Position numbers and translations under genes: made by a program. Of a DNA stretch of 64,000 bases, positions 29,560-41,335 are shown piece after piece; the first letter of the stretch is position 1, and each line of letters starts with the position of its first letter. Under the pieces are notes generated by a model. It did no database searches, had not been told where the DNA came from, and was given only the letters and a program-made list of their open reading frames with translations. Source of the stretch: Photobacterium toruni (lineage in GTDB: Bacteria > Pseudomonadota > Gammaproteobacteria > Enterobacterales > Vibrionaceae); assembly GCF_024529955.1 (NCBI RefSeq), contig NZ_AP024854.1, positions 682,001-746,000 of the forward strand. Reading direction: 5' to 3'.

Positions 29560-29942
29560 TGATGTACATGGCAATGAAACATATTCACCTTACTGCGATT
29601 GCGTTAAGTGTCTTATTGTTTGTCGCGCGCTATATAATGGTGATGGCAAACTCAACAATGATTCAGAAAAAATTCTTTAAAATTACGCCTCATATCATTG
29701 ATACGATCATGTTAGCGTCAGGCGTTGCATTAATTTTTATTACTGGATTTATGCCATTTACTGCGGGTAATGGCTGGCTAACCGAAAAATTAACCTGTGT
29801 TTTTGCTTATATCGCATTGGGCTATTTCACACTTCATCATGGTAAGAATAAAGTCTTTAAGACGTTTGCCTTTTTAGGTGCAATTGGTTGGTTAGTATTA
29901 GCGGCACAATTAGCAATCACTAAAACATCCATCTTAGGCTAA
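29559..29942 (+). CDS. SirB2 family inner-membrane protein
   Basis: Small integral membrane protein (127 residues) with four hydrophobic segments, matching SirB2/YchQ in length and position between prmC and sirB1. 'MKHIHLTAIALSVLLFVARY' and 'LTEKLTCVFAYIALGY' fit the family. Named in Salmonella after invasion-gene regulation; its biochemical function is unknown. Several ATGs are possible (29559, 29562 and later); 29559 overlaps the prmC stop. Confidence 0.85.
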   Translation: MMYMAMKHIHLTAIALSVLLFVARYIMVMANSTMIQKKFFKITPHIIDTIMLASGVALIFITGFMPFTAGNGWLTEKLTCVFAYIALGYFTLHHGKNKVFKTFAFLGAIGWLVLAAQLAITKTSILG

Positions 29943-29955
29943 TGCAGGTAATATC

Positions 29956-31634
<1,679 letters not shown>

Positions 31635-31655
31635 TTATTGCCGTTGATATAAATT

Positions 31656-31688
31656 GAGCCCTATGAATTTTATTTGTAGGGCTTTTTT
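31656..31688 (+). terminator. Terminator after kdsA
   Basis: A 7-bp stem AGCCCTA/TAGGGCT with a loop of about 13 bases and six T. The rest of the gap to 31918 is AT-rich, and I recognise no other feature in it. Confidence 0.82.
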
Positions 31689-31918
31689 GTGTAAAAATCA
31701 AACGATGTTGAAAAAATTGTTTAATTGAAAAATTTGGTTGTTTGTTCTGAATTTAAGTTATAAGTCTGGTTTAATCTGTTGTTAATTACCGCTTTATTAG
31801 TGACTGTAGGATATTGAGCTCTGTTATTTTAGGGTGATCTGTGTCACTTTTTTTTTGAGTCTTTGTTGTGCTCGTTCCATACTGATGACCATGTTTTATT
31901 AAGTCGCAGTGAGTTACC

Positions 31919-33178
31919 GTGTCAATATCGCAAGATCTTTCCACATCAGAAGTAAAAACCCTCTCATCGAGTTGGACTAAGCACGATACTAGTTGGATGT
32001 TAAGCCTATTTGGAACATCTGTTGGTGCTGGTATTCTATTTTTGCCAATTAATATTGGCTCTGGTGGTTTTTGGTCATTAGTGATCATGGCATTACTCGC
32101 GGGACCGATGACATTTTGGGCTCACCGCGGGTTGGCTCGGTTTGTTTTATCATCAACGCAAAAAGATGCAGATTTTACCGATGTGGTTGAAGAACATTTT
32201 GGGCAGCGTTATGGGCGTCTTATTTCACTGCTTTATTTTTTGTCTATTTTTCCTATTTTGCTGATTTATGGTGTTGGCTTAACCAATACGGTTGATAGCT
32301 TTATGGTGCACCAATTAAATATGGTTCCACCATCACGGGTTTTACTTTCGGGGGGATTAGTGTTTGGTATGATCGCAATTATGCTTGCAGGCGAAAAAAC
32401 TATGCTGCGAGTATTTAGTATGATTGTGTACCCACTAGCTTTTATTTTAGCGGGTATCTCAATTTATCTGATCCCAAGTTGGCATATGCCTAATTTTAGC
32501 CTTAATCAAAGTATTGGTGATTTAAGTGCTTCATTATGGTTGGCAATTCCAGTGGTCGTTTTTGCATTTAGCTATACCCCAGTTGTCTCTGGCTTTGTTA
32601 ATGCACAACGTCGTCAATATGGTAAACAAGCACACACTAAATCAGAAACAATTTTAAAACGTACATCTGTGATGCTCATTGCGTTTGTACTGTTTTTCGT
32701 TTTTTCATGTGTATTAAGCCTAACGCCAGAGCAACTTCAGCAAGCGAAAGTGGATAATGTGTCAGTGTTATCGTATTTAGCTAATGTTGAAGACAGTCCT
32801 TTTATTATGATTTTAGGGCCTTTAATTGCTTTTATTGCAATTACATCGTCATTTTTAGGGCATTTCATGGGTGCACGTGAAAGCTTTAATGGTTTGGTTG
32901 CTAAACAAACTTCTTTACCGCTAAAGACTATTGATAAGATCGGAATTGTACTGATGTTTATCAGTATTTGGTTTGCAGCGGTGATGAACCCGAGCATTCT
33001 TGGCATGATGGAAGCATTGTCAGGGCCTGTTATTGCGATGATTTTATTTTTAATGCCTATGCTGGCGGTATATCACATTGAAAGTTTAAAAATTTATCGT
33101 GGAAAAATGAGCACATATTTCATCTTACTGATGGGGTGCTTAGCTGTGGGCGCGATTGTATTTAATATGGTTAAGTAA
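31919..33178 (+). CDS. HAAAP-family amino-acid permease (SdaC/TdcC-like)
   Basis: Hydroxy/aromatic amino-acid permease family, probably a serine or threonine proton symporter. 419 residues with about 11 membrane segments. It has the N-terminal 'FGTSVGAGILFLPINIG', as in SdaC and TdcC, and the soluble loop 'FVNAQRRQYG'. The start is GTG 31919 with a weak GTGAG site. It stands alone; no serine or threonine dehydratase gene is adjacent, so the substrate is inferred from the family only. Confidence 0.86.
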   Translation: MSISQDLSTSEVKTLSSSWTKHDTSWMLSLFGTSVGAGILFLPINIGSGGFWSLVIMALLAGPMTFWAHRGLARFVLSSTQKDADFTDVVEEHFGQRYGRLISLLYFLSIFPILLIYGVGLTNTVDSFMVHQLNMVPPSRVLLSGGLVFGMIAIMLAGEKTMLRVFSMIVYPLAFILAGISIYLIPSWHMPNFSLNQSIGDLSASLWLAIPVVVFAFSYTPVVSGFVNAQRRQYGKQAHTKSETILKRTSVMLIAFVLFFVFSCVLSLTPEQLQQAKVDNVSVLSYLANVEDSPFIMILGPLIAFIAITSSFLGHFMGARESFNGLVAKQTSLPLKTIDKIGIVLMFISIWFAAVMNPSILGMMEALSGPVIAMILFLMPMLAVYHIESLKIYRGKMSTYFILLMGCLAVGAIVFNMVK

Positions 33179-33219
33179 AGCGGTTGTGCATTAAAGTATA
33201 AAAATAATTAAAGTATAAA

Positions 33220-33280
33220 AATAAAGGCTTACTACTCTGTTTCTAGTTTCAACTAGCAGTAGGGTAGGCAAGCCTTTATT
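33220..33280. terminator. Bidirectional terminator between the permease and the chemoreceptor
   Basis: An imperfect long hairpin whose outer 11 bp (AATAAAGGCTT and its complement) are perfect lies between two converging genes. A 17-bp direct repeat of TTAAAGTATAAAAATAA occurs just to its left. Confidence 0.7.
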
Positions 33281-33307
33281 GTTGGTGATTAATGGTATCG
33301 CAAATAC

Positions 33308-35191
33308 TTACAGCTTAAATCGATTAATTTCTTGTTGCAGCTCATGCGACAAGGTTGATAGCTCCGCCGCTTGTTTCGCCGCTTCATTAGCCTCTATTGC
33401 TAACTCATTTGAGACATCACGAATACCCTCAGTGTTACGAGTAATTTCAGATGTTACCGATGATTGCTCTTCTGCAGCAGAGGCTATTTGTGTTGCCATA
33501 TCACTAATATTATTTACTGCGGTAGTGATTTGCGACAAGCTAGCTGAAGCTGAATTCGCATCATCAACACTGGTTTCTGCTAAATGACGGCTGTCATCCA
33601 TGATACCAACTGCTTGGCTGGTGGTCTGTTGTAGCGTTTCTATCATCTGCTGAATTTCTTGAGTGGAAGCATGGGTTCGTTGGCTTAATACTCTTACTTC
33701 ATCGGCAACAACAGCAAATCCTCGTCCTTGTTCTCCTGCTCGTGCGGCTTCGATAGCCGCATTAAGGGCTAATAAGTTGGTTTGCTCTGCAATACCTTGA
33801 ATTGTTGAAAGAATGGTATTAATGCTTTGAGCATGGCTGTTTAATTCACTGATAACACCGGTTGCCGTTTCTACTTCTTGAGCAAGACTCGCGATTGATT
33901 GCTGGCTTTGGTTTACTTGAATACTGCCGTGGCCTGAAGCAAGCACTGTTTCTTCTGAGGTGCGAGCGGTGTTTTCTGCATTTGAGGCAATTTCATGGGT
34001 AGCGGCAGCCATTTCATTAATTGCAGTGGCAACCATATTAATTTCATCTTGTTGAAATTGAATACGAGTACTACGTTCTTCTGCTTGAGAGGCTGTGATA
34101 TGTGATTGTTGGTTTAAAGTGCTAGATACGAGACTTAAACGCGTCAGCATACTGTGCAGGTTACTCACAAATAAGTTGAAGTTATGTGCTAGTTGACCCA
34201 CTTCATCATTACTGTGAGGTTCAAGGCGACGGGTTAAATCTCCTTCACCACTTGCAATTTCTGCCAAGGCTGCTGATACTCGATTAAGATCGCGAAATAG
34301 GAAATTGACTAATACTGTTAAGAAGACGATCACTAATAACGTGATAATAATGGCTGTGATAATTAATTGTTGCAGTGCTGAATAGTAGTTGGCTTCTTCT
34401 GTTGCTCGATCCATTTCTAACGCTAAAATCCAGTCGGTATTAGGCACGTTAGAGAAATAGAACACTTTTTGTTGACCGTTTATCGTTAAGCTTTGTGATT
34501 TGTTAGTTGTGATTAGCTGTTCAATATTTGCCAATGTTAGTTGGTTACTGTATTGCGCTAATGGTTTTAGCAGTAATTGTTTATTTGGATGTGCGAGAAA
34601 TAGACCATCTTGCTTATTAATCAGCATCGCGAAAGCATTATCACCCACATCAAGGCTAATGACATCATTGATTAATTGATCGATGAGTACATCCGCACCT
34701 ACCACGCCCATCATTTGACCTTTGGTCATCAATGGTTGAGCTATTGTGATTAATAGGGCATTAGTAATTGCATCTTTATAAGCTGTGGTAATGATTTGTT
34801 TACCAGTAGTCTGTGCGTCACGATACCAGGGGCGGGTGCGAGGATCATAATCTGCACGATTACGCTCTGGGTGTGAACGCAGCATTGCACCATTAATCGC
34901 CCCAAAATAAATATCATCAAAACCACCACTCTTACGTGCTTGCTCTAAAAACATCACACTATTGGGTTGATCATAATAGTTATCAAATGATTGAGTAATT
35001 GCACGGCGAATATTTATCCAATCGGCAATCCCTACTGTCGCTGTTGAGGCAATGCTACGGGCCCGCTCCGAGGTACTAGCATGGGTTTCGTTATCAAGTT
35101 GTTTTGCTGCTAACCATGTTAACACTGTCGCCATTATGATCACTGCTGATACGCTAGCAATGATCAGTTTTTGTTTGAGTGAAAACTGCAT
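33308..35191 (-). CDS. Methyl-accepting chemotaxis protein with amino-acid-type dCache domain
   Basis: Membrane chemoreceptor of 627 residues: TM1 (about 9-29), periplasmic double Cache domain (about 35-275), TM2 (about 283-305), HAMP, and a signalling domain with hairpin tip near '[21 protein letters not shown]'. The distal sensor module holds Y115, R120, W122, Y123, Y138 and D167. Their spacing matches the published amino-acid-binding motif of dCache_1AA receptors such as PctA. The ligand is therefore probably an amino acid. It is a single-gene unit divergent from the NhaC-like gene. Confidence 0.93.
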   Translation of the reverse strand: MQFSLKQKLIIASVSAVIIMATVLTWLAAKQLDNETHASTSERARSIASTATVGIADWINIRRAITQSFDNYYDQPNSVMFLEQARKSGGFDDIYFGAINGAMLRSHPERNRADYDPRTRPWYRDAQTTGKQIITTAYKDAITNALLITIAQPLMTKGQMMGVVGADVLIDQLINDVISLDVGDNAFAMLINKQDGLFLAHPNKQLLLKPLAQYSNQLTLANIEQLITTNKSQSLTINGQQKVFYFSNVPNTDWILALEMDRATEEANYYSALQQLIITAIIITLLVIVFLTVLVNFLFRDLNRVSAALAEIASGEGDLTRRLEPHSNDEVGQLAHNFNLFVSNLHSMLTRLSLVSSTLNQQSHITASQAEERSTRIQFQQDEINMVATAINEMAAATHEIASNAENTARTSEETVLASGHGSIQVNQSQQSIASLAQEVETATGVISELNSHAQSINTILSTIQGIAEQTNLLALNAAIEAARAGEQGRGFAVVADEVRVLSQRTHASTQEIQQMIETLQQTTSQAVGIMDDSRHLAETSVDDANSASASLSQITTAVNNISDMATQIASAAEEQSSVTSEITRNTEGIRDVSNELAIEANEAAKQAAELSTLSHELQQEINRFKL

Positions 35192-35489
35192 TAGTCCATC
35201 TCATTAGTCAAAATATACCTTATAAGAGCAAATTATACCTATTATTACAATTGATTCATTTGTGATTGAAAGTTTTATTTTAAAGTAAGTAAGATATTGA
35301 TATTTTTTGACTTTTTATTGGCGGTAATGACTGGTGAAAGTGTCATATAATTGACGGAGTGGTTATTTTGATGCTTTGGTGTGAGTTAATTATCAATGTG
35401 TATATGGATGTTTAGACGTCTAGATGTTGACAGTGGTGACACATCCCATTAACCTAAGAGAAATTCTAAAATAGATATTCATTATCAGC
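35192..35489. other. Divergent intergenic region, chemoreceptor / NhaC-like
   Basis: 298 bp, AT-rich, between divergent starts. It should hold both promoters, but I cannot pick a confident -35/-10 pair, and I see no hairpin or ORF. Confidence 0.4.
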
Positions 35490-36848
35490 ATGTCAAACAC
35501 AACTAAACTAGCATCAATAACACCTTCAGCATTGGCATTGCTGCCACTGGGGATCTTTTTATCCTTATTTATCGGAGTGGGTAGCTACCTTACTTATCAG
35601 GGTGTTGATTTCGCTTTTTATCAATTACCGTCACCTGTTGCAGCATTACCTGCTGTGATTGTGGCTATTTTACTTAGTAAAGAAAAATTAAACAAAGCAA
35701 TAGAGCAATTTATCCGTGGGGTTGGTCATAGCGATATTATTGCAATGTGCATGATTTATTTATTAGCTGGTGCATTTGCAGCGGTAGCTAAAGCTTCTGG
35801 TGGTGTTGATGCTACGGTAAATTTAGGAATGGCAATATTACCTGCAAGTATGATTTTACCCGGTATTTTTGTCATTTCAGCATTTATCGCCACCTCTATG
35901 GGGACGTCTATGGGCACTATTGCAGCGGTAGCACCTGTTGCATTGGGAATCGCTCAAGCTGCTGGAATGGATATTGCGCTAACCGCTGGTGTTGTTCTTA
36001 GTGGTGCAATGTTTGGTGATAATTTATCTATTATTTCTGACACAACCATTGCTGCAACCCGCTCTCAAGGGTGTCAGATGAAAGATAAATTCCGCGAGAA
36101 TATTAAAATCGCCTTACCAGCTGCAATAGTCACAATGGTATTGTTTGCTTTTAGTAGTTCAGTAACTACGTTACCAGCGGCAAGTTCTATTGAATGGCTT
36201 AAAGTTCTACCATATATCACTATTTTAATTCTTGCGGTTTCTGGGGTGAATGTTTTTGTTGTTCTGAGCTTAGGTATCGTACTTGCAGGTGGTGTTGGTC
36301 TATTCTCGATTGATAGCTATAGCTTAACGACATTTGGTAAAGATATTTATAGTGGCTTTGGCAATATGCAAGAAATCTTCTTACTTTCAATGCTTATTGG
36401 CGGTGTTAGTGAGTTAATGCGTCAGCAAGGTGGATTAGCATTTTTGACACAACTTATCAGTCGTGTGATTGGTAAATTTAGTTCAAAGCATAATGCATCA
36501 GAAAACTCACGAGCGAGTGAATTGGGTATTGCGAGTTTAGTGAGCTTAACTAACTGTTGTACAGCCAATAATACGGTGGCGATTATTGTTTCTGGTGGGG
36601 TTGCGCGTGAGTTAGCACAAGAAAATAGCGTGACACCACGTCGTTCTGCGAGCTTATTGGATATCTTCTCCTGTGTTATTCAAGGGATGCTGCCTTATGG
36701 CGCTCAGGCACTATTATTAGGTTCTGTTTTTAAGTTGTCACCATTAGAAATAGTCTCTCATTCTTACTATTGTTTCTTTTTAGCTATTTCAGCATTAATT
36801 GCGATTTTTATTCGTCGTTCAGCGACTAAATTTGAGAAAGTATTTTAA
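35490..36848 (+). CDS. NhaC-family Na+/H+ antiporter-like transporter
   Basis: 452 residues, about 11-12 membrane segments, with family stretches 'ATSMGTSMGTIAAVAPVALG', 'GAMFGDNLSIISDTTIAA' and 'LVSLTNCCTANNTVAIIVSG'. NhaC-family members exchange Na+ for H+, or malate/lactate in some branches, so the exact substrate is open. It has its own terminator. Confidence 0.85.
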   Translation: MSNTTKLASITPSALALLPLGIFLSLFIGVGSYLTYQGVDFAFYQLPSPVAALPAVIVAILLSKEKLNKAIEQFIRGVGHSDIIAMCMIYLLAGAFAAVAKASGGVDATVNLGMAILPASMILPGIFVISAFIATSMGTSMGTIAAVAPVALGIAQAAGMDIALTAGVVLSGAMFGDNLSIISDTTIAATRSQGCQMKDKFRENIKIALPAAIVTMVLFAFSSSVTTLPAASSIEWLKVLPYITILILAVSGVNVFVVLSLGIVLAGGVGLFSIDSYSLTTFGKDIYSGFGNMQEIFLLSMLIGGVSELMRQQGGLAFLTQLISRVIGKFSSKHNASENSRASELGIASLVSLTNCCTANNTVAIIVSGGVARELAQENSVTPRRSASLLDIFSCVIQGMLPYGAQALLLGSVFKLSPLEIVSHSYYCFFLAISALIAIFIRRSATKFEKVF

Positions 36849-36894
36849 TTTAGCTGTAATTGTTTTTAGAGACAAAATGGATTAATTGTTTTTC

Positions 36895-36925
36895 AAAAAG
36901 CTCGGCCTTGTCCGAGCTTTTTTTG
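36895..36925 (+). terminator. Terminator after the NhaC-like gene
   Basis: A 10-bp stem AAAAGCTCGG/CCGAGCTTTT is followed by a T-run. The 36926-37158 stretch before nutA is AT-rich, and I recognise no site in it beyond the nutA ribosome-binding site. Confidence 0.88.
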
Positions 36926-37158
36926 TTGTTTGTGATCCACTATTCGTTTTGAATGCTGTAAAGGTGATCTTGGTTGCAAAATAATGACGTTATGACCTCG
37001 GTGATTTTCGATTCACTTACACTGAGCGCAATTATTTTTAAGCTGTTATTTATTAGTACTCTTTAATTAAATAACACGGTTATTTTGCATTAAATTTATT
37101 CGATTAAAACTCTTTTAAAGAGTGATTATCGATAATTAAAATCGCTGAGGTGGATAAC

Positions 37159-38832
37159 ATGAAACAACGTCTATTTGCTAAAACTGCATTAACTGCTGCT
37201 TTATTGGCGGTTATTTCTGGTTGTGCTGCACCGTCAGGTGATATTGCAACTAAATGGGATGCCAATAAAACTTATCGTATTACTATTTTGCATACCAATG
37301 ATAATCATGGTCGTTTCTGGCAAAACCAAAATGGTGAATATGGAATGGCTGCACGTAAAACGTTGTTAGATAATATTCGCGCAGAAGTAAAAGCTGAAGG
37401 TGGTACAACACTACTGCTTTCTGGTGGGGATATTAATACCGGTGTGCCCGAATCTGATCTACAAGATGCTGAGCCTGATTTTAAGGGGATGAACCTGCTA
37501 GGTTATGATGCAATGGCATTAGGAAATCATGAGTTTGATAACCCACTGGATGTATTACGTAAGCAGCAACAATGGGCGAAGTTCCCAATGTTATCAGCCA
37601 ATATTTACGATAAAAAAACCGGTAAACGGCTATTTCAGCCCTATCAAATTTTTGAGCAGCAAGGGATTAAAATTGCTGTGATTGGATTAACGACAGAAGA
37701 TACCGCTAAAATTGGTAATCCAGAATATATTGGTGCCATTGAATTTCGTGATCCAAAAGTAGAAGCTAAAAAAGTGATCACTGAACTTGAAGCCAATGAA
37801 AAGCCAGATGTGATTATTGCCGCGACCCATATGGGGCACTATGAGGATGGTAAACGGGGTATTAATGCGCCTGGTGATGTAGCGTTAGCACGTTACATGC
37901 TGCCTGGTGATTTGGATATGATTGTAGGTGGTCACTCACAAGAACCTGTGTGTATGGAATCACCAAATAAAAATAATAGTAATTTTAAGCCGGGTGATAA
38001 GTGTACGCCTGATCAACAAAATGGAACATGGATAGTACAAGCACACGAATGGGGTAAATATGTTGGTCGTGCTGATTTTGAATTTCAAAATGGAGAATTA
38101 AATTTAATTAGTTATGATTTAGTGCCAGTAAATTTAAAGAAAAAAATTAAATTAGAAGATGGCAGCCAAAAACGGGTGTTTATTCAAAATGAAATTCAAC
38201 AAAATCCAGACGTACTATCGTTTTTAACGCCATTTCAAGAAAAAGGTCAAGCACAACTAACGGTTAAAATTGCACAATCTAACGGTAAGTTAGAAGGGGA
38301 TCGTAATGTGGTTCGTTACCAGCAAACAAACCTCGGGCGTTTAATTGCAGCGTCACACATGCAGCGCGCTAAGGCTGATTTTGCGGTAATGAACTCTGGT
38401 GGTGTACGAGATTCAATTAATGGTGGTGATATTACTTATAAAGATGTGCTAACAGTACAGCCATTTGGCAATATCGTGTCTTATGTTGATATGTCAGGGA
38501 AAGAAGTTTTAGACTATTTAAATGTAGTTGCAACTAAGCCTATTGATTCAGGCGCTTATGCTCAATTTTATGGCGTCACCATGACCGTTGCGAATGGTGA
38601 AGTGAATGATGTTAAGATCGGTGGCAAACCAATATTAATGAATAAGACTTATCGTTTTACGGTACCAAGCTTTAATGCTGCAGGTGGTGATGGCTATCCT
38701 AAAATTAATAAACATTCAGGTTATGTAAATACTGGTTTTGTGGATGCTGAAGTTTTAAAAGAATTTTTACAAAAGAATAGTCCAATTGATGTTAATAAAT
38801 ACACGCCAAAAGGTGAGATTATTTATAAATAA
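37159..38832 (+). CDS. nutA: 5'-nucleotidase lipoprotein NutA (UshA family)
   Basis: Cell-envelope 5'-nucleotidase that dephosphorylates external nucleotides so nucleosides can be taken up. 557 residues. Lipoprotein signal with lipobox 'VISGCAAPS', then a metallophosphatase domain ('ILHTNDNHGRFW', 'LSGGDINTG', 'LGNHEFDNP', 'VGGHSQEP') and a C-terminal nucleotidase domain with 'AVMNSGGVRDSINGG'. I start at ATG 37159, which has GAGG 8 bases upstream, rather than the in-frame GTG 37150. The lipid anchor distinguishes the Vibrio NutA type from periplasmic E. coli UshA. Confidence 0.93.
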   Translation: MKQRLFAKTALTAALLAVISGCAAPSGDIATKWDANKTYRITILHTNDNHGRFWQNQNGEYGMAARKTLLDNIRAEVKAEGGTTLLLSGGDINTGVPESDLQDAEPDFKGMNLLGYDAMALGNHEFDNPLDVLRKQQQWAKFPMLSANIYDKKTGKRLFQPYQIFEQQGIKIAVIGLTTEDTAKIGNPEYIGAIEFRDPKVEAKKVITELEANEKPDVIIAATHMGHYEDGKRGINAPGDVALARYMLPGDLDMIVGGHSQEPVCMESPNKNNSNFKPGDKCTPDQQNGTWIVQAHEWGKYVGRADFEFQNGELNLISYDLVPVNLKKKIKLEDGSQKRVFIQNEIQQNPDVLSFLTPFQEKGQAQLTVKIAQSNGKLEGDRNVVRYQQTNLGRLIAASHMQRAKADFAVMNSGGVRDSINGGDITYKDVLTVQPFGNIVSYVDMSGKEVLDYLNVVATKPIDSGAYAQFYGVTMTVANGEVNDVKIGGKPILMNKTYRFTVPSFNAAGGDGYPKINKHSGYVNTGFVDAEVLKEFLQKNSPIDVNKYTPKGEIIYK

Positions 38833-38861
38833 TTGATAGCTATTGTTAGAATTTATTTTTT

Positions 38862-38892
38862 ACGGCGCTGAAAATTCAGCGCCGTTTTTTTT
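38862..38892 (+). terminator. Terminator after nutA
   Basis: A 10-11-bp GC-rich stem (ACGGCGCTGA and its complement) is followed by eight T. Confidence 0.92.
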
Positions 38893-39034
38893 ATACTTTT
38901 TAAATAATATATCTCGGTATATAGTTCTGTTTTGGTAAACAGATGTTGTTAGCTTCTTTGATCAATATTTTTTGATATACAAAGGGGAGCTAATTACAAC
39001 TGTTTGATTAATCAATGTTGTAAGAGAAAACGTT

Positions 39035-39514
39035 ATGACACCTGCAATTAAATTAGCGAAAAAAAATAAAATTGAATTTCAAGTTCACCAATATGAGCAT
39101 GATCCCGCTAATAATAACTTTGGGCATGAAGCCGCTGAAATTTTAGGATTAGATCCTCATCGAGTATTTAAAACATTATTATTTGCATTAAATGGTGATC
39201 CTAAAAATTTAGCCGTTGCAGTTGTGCCTGTTGCTGGAATGCTTGATTTAAAGGCTGCTGCGAAAGCGGCGGGGGGGAAAAAAGCTGAAATGGCAGATCC
39301 TAAGTTAGCTGAAAAAGTAACGGGTTATATTGTGGGTGGTATTAGTCCCTTGGGACAGAAAAAACGGTTACCTACTTTTGTTGATAGTAGTGCTGAGCAG
39401 TTTGAAACGATTTGTGTTAGTGCCGGTCGTCGTGGTTTAGAGATAGAATTAGCAGCGCAAGATTTAGTGACGTTAACGGGTGGTCATTTTGCCACGATAG
39501 CCAAACAAGATTAA
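39035..39514 (+). CDS. ybaK: Cys-tRNA(Pro) deacylase YbaK
   Basis: Trans-editing factor that clears cysteine from tRNA-Pro mischarged by ProRS. 159 residues. INS-domain features: '[15 protein letters not shown]' with the key Lys, '[20 protein letters not shown]' and '[15 protein letters not shown]'. It stands alone with an AGAGAAAACGTT leader. In this genome its target tRNA-Pro is multicopy (42.3-43.7 kb). Confidence 0.94.
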   Translation: MTPAIKLAKKNKIEFQVHQYEHDPANNNFGHEAAEILGLDPHRVFKTLLFALNGDPKNLAVAVVPVAGMLDLKAAAKAAGGKKAEMADPKLAEKVTGYIVGGISPLGQKKRLPTFVDSSAEQFETICVSAGRRGLEIELAAQDLVTLTGGHFATIAKQD

Positions 39515-39578
39515 GTAATAATAAATAATTGGGGTAGTAAAGGATCCCGATGTATTCATTGATAAAAGGATCTTAACA

Positions 39579-40193
39579 ATGACTCTCAGTATTTGGTTTT
39601 CTTTATTACTCATTTGTTTGTTAGGTGCGATGTCTCCAGGACCAAGTTTAGCTGTAGTGGCTAAGCATAGTTTATCGAGTGGACGTTGGCATGGGGTTGT
39701 TGCTGCATGGGCTCATGCTTGTGGCGTTGGTTTTTATGCATTGCTTACCTTATTAGGTTTAGCTGTAGTGCTACACCAATCACCATTGTTATTTACTAGT
39801 GTCAGTTATGCTGGTGCTGGATATTTAGCGTATTTAGGTATTAATGCATTACGTTCTAGAGGTGGTGTTGCTGCTAAATTGGCTCAAAGTAAATCAACGA
39901 CATTGCTTGAAGCGGCACGAGATGGAGTGATGATCTCACTATTTAATCCTAAATTAGCCTTATTTTTTTTAGCTTTGTTTAGTCAATTTGTTGAAGTCGG
40001 CAATGAAACATCATCAAAAGCTATTCTTATTATTACACCACTGCTGGTGGATGGATTATGGTATACGTTAATTGCCTGTATTTTATCTTATTCACGCGTT
40101 CTTACTGTTTTAAGAACGAAAGCACAGTTAATCGATCGTTTGTCAGGGGGTGTTTTATTGGGTTTAGCATGTCGAGTCGTATGGATGATTTAA
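39579..40193 (+). CDS. LysE/RhtB-family exporter
   Basis: 204-residue membrane protein of the LysE/RhtB amino-acid exporter superfamily, with about six segments. Family motif near the N-terminus: 'LLGAMSPGPSLAVVAKHSL'. Members export threonine, homoserine, lysine or leucine; the substrate cannot be told here. It lies 65 bp after ybaK and converges with the EamA gene. Confidence 0.87.
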   Translation: MTLSIWFSLLLICLLGAMSPGPSLAVVAKHSLSSGRWHGVVAAWAHACGVGFYALLTLLGLAVVLHQSPLLFTSVSYAGAGYLAYLGINALRSRGGVAAKLAQSKSTTLLEAARDGVMISLFNPKLALFFLALFSQFVEVGNETSSKAILIITPLLVDGLWYTLIACILSYSRVLTVLRTKAQLIDRLSGGVLLGLACRVVWMI

Positions 40194-40195
40194 TG

Positions 40196-40220
40196 ATAAA
40201 AGGTCGAACTGAGTTCGACC
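40196..40220 (-). terminator. Terminator between converging RhtB and EamA genes
   Basis: Stem of at least 7 bp (GGTCGAA/TTCGACC). On the minus strand it is followed by TTTTAT. It probably serves mainly the EamA gene. Confidence 0.7.
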
Positions 40221-40251
40221 ATGGATAATATGATTAGGCACTAAGTGGATA

Positions 40252-41166
40252 TTAACAGTTTGGTTGGCCTCTTTTTTTTTGCAACCAAATAGGAACAAAA
40301 GTATTTAAGATAGTGGCTAATATAATTAAACATACACCAACGATTTTGTTCCATGACATTGGATGGTTGAAGAACATAAATTGCCAAATTGCAGAAAAAA
40401 TTAAATTAGTAAAAATAATTGGGGCTAATTGTGATCCTGATTCTACGAGTTGATAAGCTTTAGCGCGGAAGACTTGAGTATTAACAGTACATACTGCCAT
40501 AAAGAGTAATAGTAATAATAGAGGATGCTGCCAGCCGGTTAGAGTGTGCCATTCTGTTGTCGTTGTTATTGGTGACAACATTAAAAATGGTATTAAAAAG
40601 ATTGAAGCAATAATAAAGCTCCAAGCACTTACACCTAAAGGGGTCAAATTACTTTTACTTGAACGATACATTGCCACTTGTGAGCCTGCATTAAAGATAC
40701 CACCCGCTAAACCGAGTAATAAACTGCCTCCGAACTGCATTTGTTCAAGATTACCTGCAATAAAAAGTAAGCCTGAAAATGTAATACCTAAATTAATAAT
40801 AATGAGGCGTTTGATCGGTGTTTTAAAAAAGATACGTTCTAAAATAGGAACAAATAAAGGACTCGTACCAAATAAAACTACCGCTTCAACAAGGCTAAGA
40901 TGTTTAATGGATGCAAGAAAACAAAGTTGACTGCCTGTAATACAAATGCCACGAACGACTAAACTACGCCAAGCTTGTTTATTGGGGTGTGACCATTGAG
41001 TGATGACCATTAACCAAAAGGCAAGAATTGCAGGGAATAACAAACGGAAAAAGCATAACCATGCAGGGTCAAAGCTGTGGGTTAGCCATTTAGCTAATAA
41101 TCCTGTTACTGATAAGCTAAAAGTAGATACTAACATTAGCAGCATTGGTCGTATTTCTGAGTTCAT
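40252..41166 (-). CDS. DMT-family (EamA) transporter
   Basis: 304 residues, ten predicted membrane segments in two EamA repeats, the second starting near residue 155 ('GLAGGIFNAGSQVAMYRSS'). Drug/metabolite transporter superfamily, substrate unknown. Same strand as smrA but 169 bp away, so probably transcribed separately. Confidence 0.86.
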   Translation of the reverse strand: MNSEIRPMLLMLVSTFSLSVTGLLAKWLTHSFDPAWLCFFRLLFPAILAFWLMVITQWSHPNKQAWRSLVVRGICITGSQLCFLASIKHLSLVEAVVLFGTSPLFVPILERIFFKTPIKRLIIINLGITFSGLLFIAGNLEQMQFGGSLLLGLAGGIFNAGSQVAMYRSSKSNLTPLGVSAWSFIIASIFLIPFLMLSPITTTTEWHTLTGWQHPLLLLLLFMAVCTVNTQVFRAKAYQLVESGSQLAPIIFTNLIFSAIWQFMFFNHPMSWNKIVGVCLIILATILNTFVPIWLQKKRGQPNC

Positions 41167-41335
41167 GAATAATCTCCTAGGGCGGCGACTTTACTTAAAT
41201 TGTATGATAAATAAATTCAAAATAATTTAACCCTAGGATATATTTATTTGACCGTTTTGCTAATCGTCTATTTTAAACAACAATAATAAATATTAATTAT
41301 ATTTATCAATTGGTTATTTTCTTTCTTATCTGTTT

